This document shows, one piece after another, positions 9,859-19,588 of a DNA stretch of 64,000 nt. Numbering within the stretch: the stretch's first letter is position 1; every line of letters starts with the position of its first letter. Source of the stretch: Candidatus Sulfidibacterium hydrothermale (lineage in GTDB: Bacteria; Bacteroidota; Bacteroidia; Bacteroidales; F082). Under the pieces are notes generated by a model, which was given only the letters and a program-made list of their open reading frames with translations, was not told the origin of the DNA and searched no databases. The stretch is taken from assembly GCF_020149915.1 (NCBI RefSeq), contig NZ_CP083760.1, positions 2,852,001 through 2,916,000 on the forward strand, written 5' to 3'. The position numbers and the translations under genes are program-made.

Positions 9859-11328
9859 ATGAAAAAGTTATTCATCACGATAACATTGTCGTTTTTTGTG
9901 TCTTTCCTTTTTGCACAAACAGCAGACGATGCTTTGCGAATTTCCCAAAACTTTTACGAAAGCACGGCACGTAGCACAGCGATGGGCGGAGCCTTTGGTG
10001 CCCTGGGAGCAGATCTTTCTGTGGCTTCTACCAATCCGGCCGGACTGGGACTTTTCAGAACAAGTATCTATTCGATCAGCCCGGAAATAAACATCCGGAA
10101 TGTCAGCTCCATTTATAACGGAGTTTCTTCTTCTGACAATAAAACGATCTTTAACTTGAGCAATTTAGGCTATACCGGAGTTATTGACCTGGGAAACAGA
10201 AACCAGAAAGGATGGAAATACATGCAGTTTTCATTTGGTATGAACCGGTTAAATAACTTTAACACAACCCGGGATATGCAAGGCCCCAACTTAAAAAATT
10301 CACGGCTGGATGTTTATGTCGAAAATGCTGACGGAATTAATTATCAGGACATTGAAAATGACAACAACAACCAGTATTCTTTCGATTTGAATCCAGCCTG
10401 GCAACTTTATCTGATCGATACCATCCCCGGCTATCAAAACCTGTACTACAATCCCGTTCCTTATGCCGGAACTTACCAACGCGAAGTTATACAACAACGC
10501 GGCTCCATCAACGAATGGTTTTTCTCTTTTTCGGCCAATTACAATAACGTACTCTATTTAGGCGCGACGATCGGGCTGGATGCCCTACGGTATTATAGTA
10601 CTTCGTATTATTCTGAAAGAGATATTGCCGACACCATTCCTTATTTCAAAAGCTGGGAATTCGATCAGTATGTGGAAACCCACGGCTGCGGTTTAAACAT
10701 CAAACTGGGAGTAATCGTACAACCGATAAAATGGATTCGGATTGGGTTTGCCTACCACTCTCCCACATGGTACTGGAATTTGCAAGACACCTGGTACACC
10801 ACCACTTATGCCGATCTGGAGTGGAATTCCCCATCGTCGGTTTCCTCGCCTACCGGAAATTATCAATATGATTTTACCACACCTATGAAATTCCTGGCGG
10901 ATGTAGGAATCCTGATCAGTGACAAAGGAAGTATTTCGTTTGAATATGAACATCTGAATTATTCAAACGGAAAATTCAATTCTTCGTCATACGATTACGT
11001 AAGCGAAAACAGCGACATCAAATCTTATTACAAGGCTACTGACAATTTCCGGATTGGTACGGAATGGAGGCTGGGACTGGCCGATGTCAGAGCCGGATAT
11101 GCCTATTACGGAAATCCGTACGCCCGCAATTTAAATGATGGCAGCCGCCAGTTTTATTCGGCCGGAGTAGGTTTTCACTTCGGAAATTTCGTCCTTGACA
11201 TGGCGTATGTTTATTCCAAAATGGACAAGGATTATTATCTCTACGGAACCAGTGATATTTCAGTAGCTCCAGTTCAAAACAGCTACCAAAATCATTCGGT
11301 AATTCTAACGTTTAGTTACCGGTTGTAA
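9859..11328 (+). CDS. FadL/OmpP1-like outer-membrane barrel protein
   Basis: 489 residues. A signal peptide ends at about residue 19 (FLFAQ), followed by the typical NPAGLGLFR block after STAMGGAFGALGAD, which is the N-terminal hatch region of FadL/TodX-type hydrophobic-compound channels. The rest alternates aromatic and polar residues as in a beta-barrel and ends with the outer-membrane sorting pattern SVILTFSYRL (aromatic near the C-terminus). Its substrate cannot be read. The last 17 nt overlap the convergent TPR gene. Confidence 0.8.
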   Translation: MKKLFITITLSFFVSFLFAQTADDALRISQNFYESTARSTAMGGAFGALGADLSVASTNPAGLGLFRTSIYSISPEINIRNVSSIYNGVSSSDNKTIFNLSNLGYTGVIDLGNRNQKGWKYMQFSFGMNRLNNFNTTRDMQGPNLKNSRLDVYVENADGINYQDIENDNNNQYSFDLNPAWQLYLIDTIPGYQNLYYNPVPYAGTYQREVIQQRGSINEWFFSFSANYNNVLYLGATIGLDALRYYSTSYYSERDIADTIPYFKSWEFDQYVETHGCGLNIKLGVIVQPIKWIRIGFAYHSPTWYWNLQDTWYTTTYADLEWNSPSSVSSPTGNYQYDFTTPMKFLADVGILISDKGSISFEYEHLNYSNGKFNSSSYDYVSENSDIKSYYKATDNFRIGTEWRLGLADVRAGYAYYGNPYARNLNDGSRQFYSAGVGFHFGNFVLDMAYVYSKMDKDYYLYGTSDISVAPVQNSYQNHSVILTFSYRL

Positions 11329-12826
11329 AATTCTCTTTTTCCGAGATTCTTTGCAAAGCTTCTTTGGCTTTTCCGCGAATACTGTTTACGTATTCATCAA
11401 AACGTAAATCCAGTACTTTTTGATAATATTTTTGTGCCAATTTTAAACTGTCTTCCGATTCGTAAATCTCACCCAGTTTTAAGGCAGCATTGGCAGCAAA
11501 ATATTGGGGAGATTCACTTCCCAGTTGCAGGGTAATCCGATAATCCTGTTTTGCTGTCTGAATATGATTCTGCCGGTGGGCAATGCGGGCCAGACGATAG
11601 ATCCGCTCCAGTTTTTCTGCTTTGGTAATAAAAGAATGGGTATCGGCTACAAGCAGTTTCTCGGCCTGCTGGTAATAACCGCCGTCAAAAAGCAACCGGG
11701 CTTTTAACAAAACCAGGTTGGGAACAACACCCGATTCCGCCTCGGTTTCTGCCTCTTTATCTGCCCCCACATTGGTACGGCCATAAGCCAAAACCGAATC
11801 CATCCGCTGATGATACAAACGGATATTCTTGTTCAACAATGCCGCCCAGGCCCGTTTTCTCCAGGCATCTTTAATATAATTCAGTCCTTGAAAATGATGA
11901 AGAAAATAAGCATATTCTGCATCAGCGGAATCTGTTTTCAGCTTACGCAAATAACAATCTCCTTTTAAATAATCCAGGTAATAAAAAGGCAAATAGTTTG
12001 AATCCTGCGGTGCATTTTTCAACTGTCGCAGCGCCTGATCGTTTTTTCCAAAACGGATGGCAATATCGGCTTTCAAAAAATCGGTTAACAGATTTGTGGA
12101 ATCAACCTGGCGCAAGTAATAGAGCAATTTTTCAGGAGCTTTCCGGTTAGGCGAAAGATTGAGTTCAATAAATCCCAAATAAAAGAGCGCTTCAGGATAA
12201 AGATAAGCATAAACACGGTTTTGAGAAGACTCTTCCAAAACCCGGTAAAGTTCTGTTTTACCCTTTTCCACGGTTCCTTTCATGGAAATAATTTTCAGCA
12301 TCCACTGGTATTTATCCGGAACAAGACCAATCATCACATTCAGCACGCCAAAGGCAATACCATTAGGCACAAAGAGAGGAAACTTTTCCGTGTTATCCGA
12401 AATCAGCCGATAAGCCCGGTTAATTTCCCATGCCGCGGTAAAATACCCCCCGAACTTCAGCCGGGCAAAAGCCCACTGCAAGTTCATGTTCCCTAATAAC
12501 AGATTTTTATACCGGCTACTGTCCGGTAGAGCTTTTATTCTGTCGTACCGGGCATCAAAAGCATCATCCAACCGGTCGAACAACGTTTGATCTTCCGTAA
12601 TAAAAATCTGCAGAAAATCGCGATAATTTTCCAGATAATCCACATAAACATTATCCGGATAACGCTGTTTTTCTTTATCCAGCAAACGGCGGGCCGGAGC
12701 AAACCGTAACGACATAATTTCGTTATATGCTTCCCGGCACAACGAATCAACCCTTACCTGCTGGGCAGCAACAAGACGGGGAACAAGCAACCATACAATG
12801 AAAAAAAAAGAGATTTTGAATTTCAT
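11312..12826 (-). CDS. Secreted TPR-repeat protein
   Basis: About 504 residues from the ATG at 12826 (MKFKISFFFIVWLLVPRLVA), which starts a clear signal peptide; an upstream ATG at 12850 would only add MMTRKTGK. The mature part is helical, with tetratricopeptide-like pairs, clearest near the C-terminus (YFAANAALKLGEIYESEDS, then KLAQKYYQKVLDLRF). Probably a periplasmic or surface protein-interaction scaffold; function unknown. No operon partner on this strand. Confidence 0.75.
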   Translation of the reverse strand: MKFKISFFFIVWLLVPRLVAAQQVRVDSLCREAYNEIMSLRFAPARRLLDKEKQRYPDNVYVDYLENYRDFLQIFITEDQTLFDRLDDAFDARYDRIKALPDSSRYKNLLLGNMNLQWAFARLKFGGYFTAAWEINRAYRLISDNTEKFPLFVPNGIAFGVLNVMIGLVPDKYQWMLKIISMKGTVEKGKTELYRVLEESSQNRVYAYLYPEALFYLGFIELNLSPNRKAPEKLLYYLRQVDSTNLLTDFLKADIAIRFGKNDQALRQLKNAPQDSNYLPFYYLDYLKGDCYLRKLKTDSADAEYAYFLHHFQGLNYIKDAWRKRAWAALLNKNIRLYHQRMDSVLAYGRTNVGADKEAETEAESGVVPNLVLLKARLLFDGGYYQQAEKLLVADTHSFITKAEKLERIYRLARIAHRQNHIQTAKQDYRITLQLGSESPQYFAANAALKLGEIYESEDSLKLAQKYYQKVLDLRFDEYVNSIRGKAKEALQRISEKENFTTGN

Positions 12827-12943
12827 TTTTCCCGTTTTTCGGGTCATCAAAAAGCAAAAAAAAGTTAAAAAATCACCTGCTTTCTTCCCACGAAAATCTG
12901 TTTAAAAAGCACTAAAGCCCTGTTAAACCCACCTTACAGGCCA

Positions 12944-12967
12944 TTTTCACCGCTCAGCCGGTGAAAA
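12944..12967. repeat. Perfect 9-bp inverted repeat in divergent intergenic region
   Basis: TTTTCACCG, a 6-nt loop, then CGGTGAAAA. It lies between the TPR gene and nadK, about 50 nt before the nadK -7 box. There is no following T run, so an operator is as likely as a terminator. Confidence 0.5.
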
Positions 12968-13018
12968 CGGGAAAAGAAAGCACCGGATAATTCTGCGCTA
13001 AATTATGGTTTTTTAACC

Positions 13019-13026
13019 TACCTTTG
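13019..13026 (+). promoter_or_regulatory. -7 box of nadK operon
   Basis: TACCTTTG matches TAnnTTTG and lies 23 nt before the nadK start. No good TTG at the expected -33 distance was seen. Confidence 0.5.
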
Positions 13027-13049
13027 CATCTGAACAAGTCCGATTTTAC

Positions 13050-13925
13050 ATGAAAATAGTCATTTTTGGTAAACAATTTGACCCCGGACAAATACCGTAC
13101 GTTCAGCAATTGTTTGATGAATTATACCGGAGAGGGGCCAAAATTTGTGTATATAAAAACTTTTTCGACAAGATAAAAGACCACATTCGTTTTGCTGAAA
13201 AACCGGGTGTTTTTGTTCGATCGAAAGACATAGAAAAACTGGATTTTTTGTTTTCTATTGGTGGTGACGGCACCTTGTTGGATGCTATTCCTTATGTTCA
13301 TGACCTGGGCGTTCCCATACTCGGGATCAATCTTGGAAGGCTGGGATTTTTATCCAGTGTATCCAAACAGGAAATGGTCCAGGCTATTGACCACATTTAC
13401 AGTGGAAATTACTCACTTGACCAACGCACCCTGTTGCAGCTTGAAAAGCCCAGCGGACTGTTTGGCAGATTAAATTTTGCTCTGAACGATTTAACCATTT
13501 ATCGTAATAACAACACTTCTTTGGTTTCGGTACACGTGTATGTAAATGATCTTTTTCTAAACACATACTGGGGCGACGGGCTCATTATCGCCACACCTAC
13601 AGGCTCTACCGCTTATTCTATGAGCGTGGGCGGCCCCATTTTAACACCCGGCTCGGAAAATTTTGTGATTGCACCCATTGCTTCACACAATTTAACGGTA
13701 CGACCTATCGTTATACAGGACAACAGCGAAATCAGGATCAAAATTGAAGGAAGAGAGGAAAAGTATCTCCTTTCGCTGGATTCGCGTCAACAGCAAATCG
13801 ATAAAACGGAAGAGATGATTATAAAAAAATGTGATTTCAGGATCAATCTGGTTCAAATGCCCGGACAAAACTTTTTTTCCACTATTCGGGAAAAACTTTT
13901 ATGGGGTGTCGACAGCCGGAATTAA
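13050..13925 (+). CDS. nadK: NAD kinase
   Basis: 291 residues. Phosphorylates NAD to NADP. The diagnostic GGDGT motif is at 71-75 (SIGGDGTLLDAI), and the NAD-binding block TPTGSTAYSMSVGGPI follows in the C-terminal half. Normal family length. It opens the conserved Bacteroidota gene run nadK-DUF6089-uppS-bamA-ompH-ompH; DUF6089 starts 62 nt downstream behind its own -7 box. Confidence 0.97.
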   Translation: MKIVIFGKQFDPGQIPYVQQLFDELYRRGAKICVYKNFFDKIKDHIRFAEKPGVFVRSKDIEKLDFLFSIGGDGTLLDAIPYVHDLGVPILGINLGRLGFLSSVSKQEMVQAIDHIYSGNYSLDQRTLLQLEKPSGLFGRLNFALNDLTIYRNNNTSLVSVHVYVNDLFLNTYWGDGLIIATPTGSTAYSMSVGGPILTPGSENFVIAPIASHNLTVRPIVIQDNSEIRIKIEGREEKYLLSLDSRQQQIDKTEEMIIKKCDFRINLVQMPGQNFFSTIREKLLWGVDSRN

Positions 13926-13950
13926 CCGAATACAAAAAATAAAAATGATT

Positions 13951-13958
13951 TAAATTTG
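13951..13958 (+). promoter_or_regulatory. -7 box before DUF6089 gene
   Basis: TAAATTTG matches TAnnTTTG and lies 29 nt before the start of the DUF6089 gene, suggesting that the envelope-biogenesis run can be transcribed independently of nadK. Confidence 0.45.
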
Positions 13959-13987
13959 CCGCTCAAAATCAGGGACAATATCTGTAA

Positions 13988-14827
13988 ATGAAAATAAACT
14001 TACCCATATCTTTTACCTGTCTGCTTTTTGTTCTGTCAGCAGGATTTCTGTTCCCACAGGGGTTGCATGCACAAAATTCTTTGGAGGCGGGAATTTCCGG
14101 AGGCATCTCTTATTACAACGGCGATATTGTTCCGGGAACTCCGTTTGTTTCCCCCCAACCGGCTTACGGAGGCATCATCCGGTATAATTTTAATAACCGG
14201 TGGTCCGCCAAGCTCACTTATACCCACGCCAAAATAACCGGTGATGACGCCAAAACAGAAGCCGTAAAAAACCGGATGCTCAATTTTACCACCGTAATCG
14301 ATGACATTTCCATAACGGGTGAATTTAATTTTATGGACTATTTTACCGGAAGCCAAAAGCATAAATTCACTCCCTATCTCACAGCCGGTGCCGGTTTTTT
14401 CTATTTTAACCCTACCACAACGTATAACGGACAAACCTATAATCTGCGCGATTTGGGCACCGAAGGACAAAATGTCAATTATGATGGCCGTAAACCGTAT
14501 AAAAAATATAACTTTGCCGCGATTTTTGGTTTTGGATTCAAATATAGTTTAAGCAAACGGTTTGGCCTTTCAGCCGAATGGAACATGCATAAAACTTTTA
14601 CGGACTATCTGGATGATGTTAGCACGACTTATTATCTTGACGGACCGGCACTGGATCCAAACAACCTGACTGCTGAGCAATATTTTTCTGACCCGACACT
14701 GAGTCATACGCCGGGTGAAGAACGCGGAAACAGCGGAACAGATGACTGGTTTGGAATTGTCCAGGTCAGCATAACATATAAAATTGAACTGAACAACAAG
14801 CGGGGATGCAAAAACCTGCAATGGTAA
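13988..14827 (+). CDS. DUF6089 outer-membrane beta-barrel protein
   Basis: 279 residues. A signal peptide (to about residue 28, GLHAQ) leads into SLEAGISGGISYYNGDI, the hallmark opening of this small barrel family in Bacteroidota. The protein is rich in Tyr/Phe/Gly with alternating strands, and ends shortly after a strand-like VQVSITYKI. It lies 7 nt before uppS in the conserved uppS-bamA run, which suggests a part in outer-membrane assembly or lipid export (inference from context). Confidence 0.82.
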   Translation: MKINLPISFTCLLFVLSAGFLFPQGLHAQNSLEAGISGGISYYNGDIVPGTPFVSPQPAYGGIIRYNFNNRWSAKLTYTHAKITGDDAKTEAVKNRMLNFTTVIDDISITGEFNFMDYFTGSQKHKFTPYLTAGAGFFYFNPTTTYNGQTYNLRDLGTEGQNVNYDGRKPYKKYNFAAIFGFGFKYSLSKRFGLSAEWNMHKTFTDYLDDVSTTYYLDGPALDPNNLTAEQYFSDPTLSHTPGEERGNSGTDDWFGIVQVSITYKIELNNKRGCKNLQW

Positions 14828-14834
14828 AATATAT

Positions 14835-15596
14835 ATGGAACTACTAAAAAGTATCGATCCCGGAAAGCTTCCCTCCCATGTAGCCATTATCATGGACGGA
14901 AACGGACGGTGGGCTAAAAGGCAGGGTCGTAATCGTGCTTTTGGCCACCACAAAGGAGTAGATGCTGTCCGCACCGTGGCCGAAACCGCAGCAGAATTGG
15001 GTATTCAATATCTAACCCTTTATACTTTTTCCACCGAAAACTGGAACCGGCCTAAAGAAGAAGTGGATGCCCTGATGCATCTGTTTGTGGAAACCATTGA
15101 AAAAGAAATCCCCACATTAAACAAAAACAATATCCGGTTGAATGCCATTGGCGATATCAACGGCCTTCCGGAACTAAACAGGGAAAAACTGGTCAGCACC
15201 ATAAAACAGACACAAAACAATGACAGGATGGTACTTACCCTGGCTTTGAATTATAGTGGAAGATGGGAAATGGTGGATGCTATCAGAAAAATGCTGCACG
15301 ACCAGAAAAAAGGTCTTCTAAACCCGGAAGACGTCAACGAAAAAACCATCGCATCCTATTTAAACACAGCTCACATGCCCGAACCCGAACTGGTCATCAG
15401 AACCAGTGGAGAACAACGTATCAGTAATTTTTTACTGTGGCAAATTGCCTATTCCGAGTTGTATTTTACACCGGTATTATGGCCCGATTTCGGTAAAGAT
15501 GATTTTTATGAAGCCATCATCGAATACCAGAGAAGAGAAAGAAGATTCGGCTTAACAGAAGAACAAATTAAAAATTGGAGAACAGAAACAGAATGA
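14835..15596 (+). CDS. uppS: Isoprenyl transferase (undecaprenyl diphosphate synthase)
   Basis: 253 residues. Condenses isopentenyl diphosphate into the C55 carrier lipid for peptidoglycan and surface polysaccharides. The catalytic block HVAIIMDGNGRWAKRQG has D21, and the C-terminal IRTSGEQRISNFLLWQIAYSEL is the usual substrate-binding end. Its stop overlaps the bamA start (ATGA, 15593-15596), so the two are translationally coupled. Confidence 0.97.
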   Translation: MELLKSIDPGKLPSHVAIIMDGNGRWAKRQGRNRAFGHHKGVDAVRTVAETAAELGIQYLTLYTFSTENWNRPKEEVDALMHLFVETIEKEIPTLNKNNIRLNAIGDINGLPELNREKLVSTIKQTQNNDRMVLTLALNYSGRWEMVDAIRKMLHDQKKGLLNPEDVNEKTIASYLNTAHMPEPELVIRTSGEQRISNFLLWQIAYSELYFTPVLWPDFGKDDFYEAIIEYQRRERRFGLTEEQIKNWRTETE

Positions 15597-18280
15597 AGAT
15601 GTGTAAGAACGAATGGAGCCGGTGGGTATTGTTTTTTGGAATTTTGTTTTTGATGCCTTTTCTGTCAAAAGCCCAAACAAACGAAAAGGACCTGCTTTCG
15701 CAAATCAGTTACGATCATCCCCAAAAATACACCATTGGCGGAATTGATGTCTCCGGCATCAGTTATCTCGACAAATCAGTGGTCATCATGCTGTCCGATC
15801 TGGAAAAAGGACAACGAATCAAAATACCCGGTGACGACATCACCACGGCCATTCACAATTTATGGAACCAGGGCCTTTTTGATGATGTACGGATCTACGC
15901 CACCAAAATCAAAGGGGACAGCATCTTTCTCAACATCTATCTTCGCGAAAAACCCAAACTGAACAAATACAGTTTTACAGGAATCAAGAAAAGTGAACAG
16001 GATGATATTAAAGACAAAATCAACCTGACCCATGGTGATGTGGTAAGTAACCACCTCATTATGCGTACCGAAAATATCATCAAAAACTTTTATCGTGACA
16101 AAGGATTTTTAAACGCCGAAGTCACTATCATTCAAAAGCCCGCCGGGCCACGGAACAACCGGAATGAGTTTGAAGACCTCATCATCAACGTAAAGAAAAA
16201 CAAACGGGTTAAAATTGCCCAAATCAACATCTACGGAAACCATGCCTTTTCGGATGATAAAGTGCGAAAAGCCATGAAAGACACCCGCGAAAAAGGTTAC
16301 TTTAACCCTCTCAATCCTTTGGGAATGGTGGTTGTAAATTCTGTAGCCGACATTGTTACGCTGAAGCCGAAAAAACTGAAAAATGAGTGGGTAAATTATT
16401 TTACCAAGAATTACCGGCTTCAAATCTTCAAAAGTTCCAAGTTTATTGAATCGAAATTCCAGGACGACCTGAACAAAATCATTGCAGAATACAATGCCAA
16501 AGGGTATCGTGATGCCCAGATTGTAAAAGATTCGGTTTACAAAATTGACAAGTCGGATATTGGGATTGATATTTACCTGAAAGAAGGCGACAAATATTAC
16601 TACCGGAAAATCACGTGGGTAGGAAATACCATTTATTCTTCCAAATTCTTAAGTGCTGTTCTTGGCATTAAACCGGGCGACGTATATAACAAAAAACTGC
16701 TGGAAACCAACCTGAATTATAACGATAAAGGGTTCGATGTCAGTAGTTTGTACATGGACAACGGATACCTGTTCTTCTCTGCCACACCGGTAGAAACTTA
16801 TGTCGGGAATGATTCCATTGACCTGCAAATCCGGATTCATGAGGGGAAACAGGCACGCATTAACAAGGTTACCGTTTCGGGAAATACCAAAACCAACGAC
16901 CACGTTATTATCCGTGAGCTGCGTACCAAACCCGGCCAGTTATTTAGCCGTACGGCTGTTATCCGGAGTGTCCGTGAGCTGGCCAACCTGAAATATTTCA
17001 ATGCCCAAAACCTGAAACCGGATATCAAGCCCAACCAGGCTAATGGTACGGTAGATATCAACTACAGCGTAGAAGAAACTTCTGCCGACCAGATTGAGCT
17101 TTCCGGTGGTTGGGGATATGGCCGTGTTATTGGAACCATCGGGCTGAGTTTTAACAACTTCTCTTTGAGAAATTTCTTTAACGGAAAAGCCTGGCGTCCG
17201 GTACCTTCGGGCGACGGTCAAAAGCTGTCCCTTCGTTTTCAAACGTATGGTGCCGGTTATATGAGTGCCGGAATTACCTTTACCGAACCTTGGCTTGGTG
17301 GACGAAAACCCAATGCCCTGACCGTTTCGTATTATTACTCCATCTACTCCATAAACGGCGAAACAACCGTTACTCCTGATCCGGAAGACACCGCCTATTA
17401 CTATAACGGAAATCAAAAATTTGTCAGCCACGCCATCACCATCGGATTAGGAAAACGATTAAAATGGCCGGATGACTATTTCACACTTTATCAAGCCATT
17501 AACATTCAGCTTTACAACCTGGAAAACTATGCATCCATCTTTTCTGTAGGCGATGGAAACGGCCGGTACAACAACCTGAACTATACCATCACACTGGGCC
17601 GGAATTCAGTTGACCAGCCTATTTATCCGAGGTCAGGTTCTGACATTTCATTGTCGCTCGAATTAACTCCGCCTTATTCTCTATTCTCCAACAAAGATTA
17701 CCGGACAATGTCAGATGCCGAAAAATACAAGTGGATTGAATATTACAAATGGAAATTTAAGGCCTATCTCTATTTTGAGCTGATGCCGAAAATGGTATTG
17801 GTAACCAAAGCCCGTTTCGGATATCTTGGAACATATAACAACGACCTGGGAATCACACCATTCGAACGGTTCTACCTTGGTGGCGACGGCTTGTCGGGAT
17901 ACAACAACTACGATGGACGTGAGGTGATTGGTATGCGGGGTTACGGTAATGAAACCATTACACCTGACTATTACAAAAACCGGAACCTGGGGGGAACCAT
18001 TTACTCGCGTTATACCCTTGAACTGCGTTATCCTATTTCTTTGGCTCCCACATCCACCATTTACATCGAAGCTTTCTTTGAAGCAGGAAATGCCTGGGCA
18101 GGAACACACGATTTCGATCCGTTTGACCTGAAACGGTCTGCCGGAATCGGAGCACGTATTTATTTGCCGATGTTTGGTTTGTTAGGACTTGATTGGGGTT
18201 ACGGTTTTGATGAAATTCCGGGAATTCCTGATGCTAACGGAAGTCATTTCCACTTCTCGATGAACGGTTCTTTGGATTAA
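15593..18280 (+). CDS. bamA: Outer membrane assembly protein BamA (Omp85)
   Basis: About 895 residues. Inserts beta-barrel proteins into the outer membrane. The chosen start is the ATG in the ATGA overlap with uppS (MKMCKNEWSRW), followed by a hydrophobic signal (FFGILFLMPFLSKAQ). Several POTRA domains fill roughly residues 40-480 (KITWVGNTIY and INKVTVSGNTKTNDHVII are typical POTRA openings). The C-terminal 16-stranded barrel follows, with the L6-type motif (RGYG) near GREVIGMRGYGNETI and an aromatic-rich end. An in-frame ATG at 15575 exists but ignores the coupling. Confidence 0.96.
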   Translation: MKMCKNEWSRWVLFFGILFLMPFLSKAQTNEKDLLSQISYDHPQKYTIGGIDVSGISYLDKSVVIMLSDLEKGQRIKIPGDDITTAIHNLWNQGLFDDVRIYATKIKGDSIFLNIYLREKPKLNKYSFTGIKKSEQDDIKDKINLTHGDVVSNHLIMRTENIIKNFYRDKGFLNAEVTIIQKPAGPRNNRNEFEDLIINVKKNKRVKIAQINIYGNHAFSDDKVRKAMKDTREKGYFNPLNPLGMVVVNSVADIVTLKPKKLKNEWVNYFTKNYRLQIFKSSKFIESKFQDDLNKIIAEYNAKGYRDAQIVKDSVYKIDKSDIGIDIYLKEGDKYYYRKITWVGNTIYSSKFLSAVLGIKPGDVYNKKLLETNLNYNDKGFDVSSLYMDNGYLFFSATPVETYVGNDSIDLQIRIHEGKQARINKVTVSGNTKTNDHVIIRELRTKPGQLFSRTAVIRSVRELANLKYFNAQNLKPDIKPNQANGTVDINYSVEETSADQIELSGGWGYGRVIGTIGLSFNNFSLRNFFNGKAWRPVPSGDGQKLSLRFQTYGAGYMSAGITFTEPWLGGRKPNALTVSYYYSIYSINGETTVTPDPEDTAYYYNGNQKFVSHAITIGLGKRLKWPDDYFTLYQAINIQLYNLENYASIFSVGDGNGRYNNLNYTITLGRNSVDQPIYPRSGSDISLSLELTPPYSLFSNKDYRTMSDAEKYKWIEYYKWKFKAYLYFELMPKMVLVTKARFGYLGTYNNDLGITPFERFYLGGDGLSGYNNYDGREVIGMRGYGNETITPDYYKNRNLGGTIYSRYTLELRYPISLAPTSTIYIEAFFEAGNAWAGTHDFDPFDLKRSAGIGARIYLPMFGLLGLDWGYGFDEIPGIPDANGSHFHFSMNGSLD

Positions 18281-18330
18281 TTTTGGCAAACTTATTGCAA
18301 CCGATAAAACGAACACAAATTTTTTGCCTT

Positions 18331-18891
18331 ATGAAAAAGACCATTTTTCCCCTTGTCTCTGCCCTGTTCATCTTGTTGTTCCTTTTCCGGAGCCAGGATG
18401 TCCATGCACAAAAAAGTGCCTTTGTTGACACCCAATATATCCTGAACAACATTCCGGAATATACTGATGCACAAGACGAACTGAATGAACTTTCAACCAA
18501 ATGGCAAAAACAGATTGCCGCACTACACCAACAGGTTAGTGAAATGTACAAAAAGTATCAGGCCGAATCCGTACTGCTTCCGGCAGATGTAAAGAAAAAA
18601 CGGGAAGATGCCATCGTAGCCAAAGACAATGAAGTAAAAGAATTACAGAAAAAGTATTTTGGTCCGGGTGGCGAACTTTTCAAAAAACGGGAAGAACTCA
18701 TCAAACCGATTCAGGAAAAGGTGTACAATGCCATTCAAACTGTAGCCACAACCGAAAATATTGCCTTTGTTTTTGACAAAGCCGGCAGTCCTACCCTTTT
18801 GTATGGTAATCCGAAATATGACATCAGCGATGCCGTATTAGATGAGCTGGGAAAAGTAATGCAGACAAATCATGCAGGTAATGGCCGGTAA
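18331..18891 (+). CDS. OmpH/Skp-family periplasmic chaperone
   Basis: 186 residues from the ATG at 18331 (MKKTIFPLVSALFILLFLF, a signal peptide ending HAQ). An upstream in-frame ATG at 18283 would put a poor sequence before the signal. The family opening KSAFVDTQYILNNIPEY is followed by a long Lys/Glu/Gln-rich coiled coil (about 55-140) that forms the tentacles of the jellyfish-shaped trimer. It carries unfolded outer-membrane proteins to BamA, encoded just upstream. Confidence 0.9.
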   Translation: MKKTIFPLVSALFILLFLFRSQDVHAQKSAFVDTQYILNNIPEYTDAQDELNELSTKWQKQIAALHQQVSEMYKKYQAESVLLPADVKKKREDAIVAKDNEVKELQKKYFGPGGELFKKREELIKPIQEKVYNAIQTVATTENIAFVFDKAGSPTLLYGNPKYDISDAVLDELGKVMQTNHAGNGR

Positions 18892-18951
18892 AACGGGATG
18901 TTATTTTTTTCTATTTAACGAATTTTATGACACAGGTTATTTAAATTTTTT

Positions 18952-18959
18952 TACATTTG
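18952..18959 (+). promoter_or_regulatory. -7 box before second ompH
   Basis: TACATTTG matches TAnnTTTG and lies 43 nt before the second ompH start, in a 111-nt gap. It suggests separate transcription of the second chaperone gene. Confidence 0.5.
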
Positions 18960-19002
18960 CGGCTCAATAGGTTCAATAATTATTCATCACAATATTCACA
19001 AA

Positions 19003-19521
19003 ATGAAAACAATTAAGAGAGGAATTTTACTTTTGGCAGCCGTTCTTTTTATTTCCGGAGTTGGATTTGCCCAAACCCCGTTGAAAATCGGCTACATTAA
19101 TTCAAATAAGCTGATGGGCATGATGCCGGAAGCTGATTCCGCCCAGGCACAGGTAAAAAGATATGCTACCGGGTTGCAAAAACAAATGCAGGCTATGGCA
19201 CAGGAATATCAGAGAAAAGTGCAAGATTATCAAAGTAATGTAGGCACCATGTCTGATCTGATCCGCCAAACCAAAGAAAAAGAAATTTCAGACCTGCAAC
19301 AGCGCATCCAGGCTTTCCAGGCTTCTGCTGACCAAGATGTTCAGAAAAAACAACAAGAACTCTTTCAGCCCATCATTACGAAAGTAAAAAATGCTATTGA
19401 TGCGGTAGGAAAAGAGTATCATTATACTTACATCCTTGATGTTTCACAAGGCGTAGTGTTGTTTTACGCTAACGGCGATGATGTTACTCCGTTGGTAAAA
19501 AAGAAACTGGGATTGAAATAG
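19003..19521 (+). CDS. OmpH/Skp-family periplasmic chaperone (second copy)
   Basis: 172 residues with signal peptide MKRGILLLAAVLFISGVGFAQ-like start (actual first residues MKTIKRG). The family opening LKIGYINSNKLMGMMPE is followed by a Gln/Lys-rich coiled coil (about 45-125), then the C-terminal strand YILDVSQGVVLFYANGDDVT. It is a paralogue of the preceding gene; tandem skp genes after bamA are usual in Bacteroidota. A strong terminator closes the run. Confidence 0.93.
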   Translation: MKTIKRGILLLAAVLFISGVGFAQTPLKIGYINSNKLMGMMPEADSAQAQVKRYATGLQKQMQAMAQEYQRKVQDYQSNVGTMSDLIRQTKEKEISDLQQRIQAFQASADQDVQKKQQELFQPIITKVKNAIDAVGKEYHYTYILDVSQGVVLFYANGDDVTPLVKKKLGLK

Positions 19522-19540
19522 TTAAAGAACTTTTAACCAT

Positions 19541-19572
19541 AAAAAAAGCCTGCTGATCAGCAGGCTTTTTTT
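19541..19572. terminator. Bidirectional rho-independent terminator
   Basis: Perfect palindrome AAAAAAAGCCTGCTGA / TCAGCAGGCTTTTTTT between the convergent ompH and gamma-carbonic-anhydrase genes, with an A tract and T tract on either side, so it can serve both strands. Confidence 0.9.
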
Positions 19573-19588
19573 ATGGAACTATCCGGCT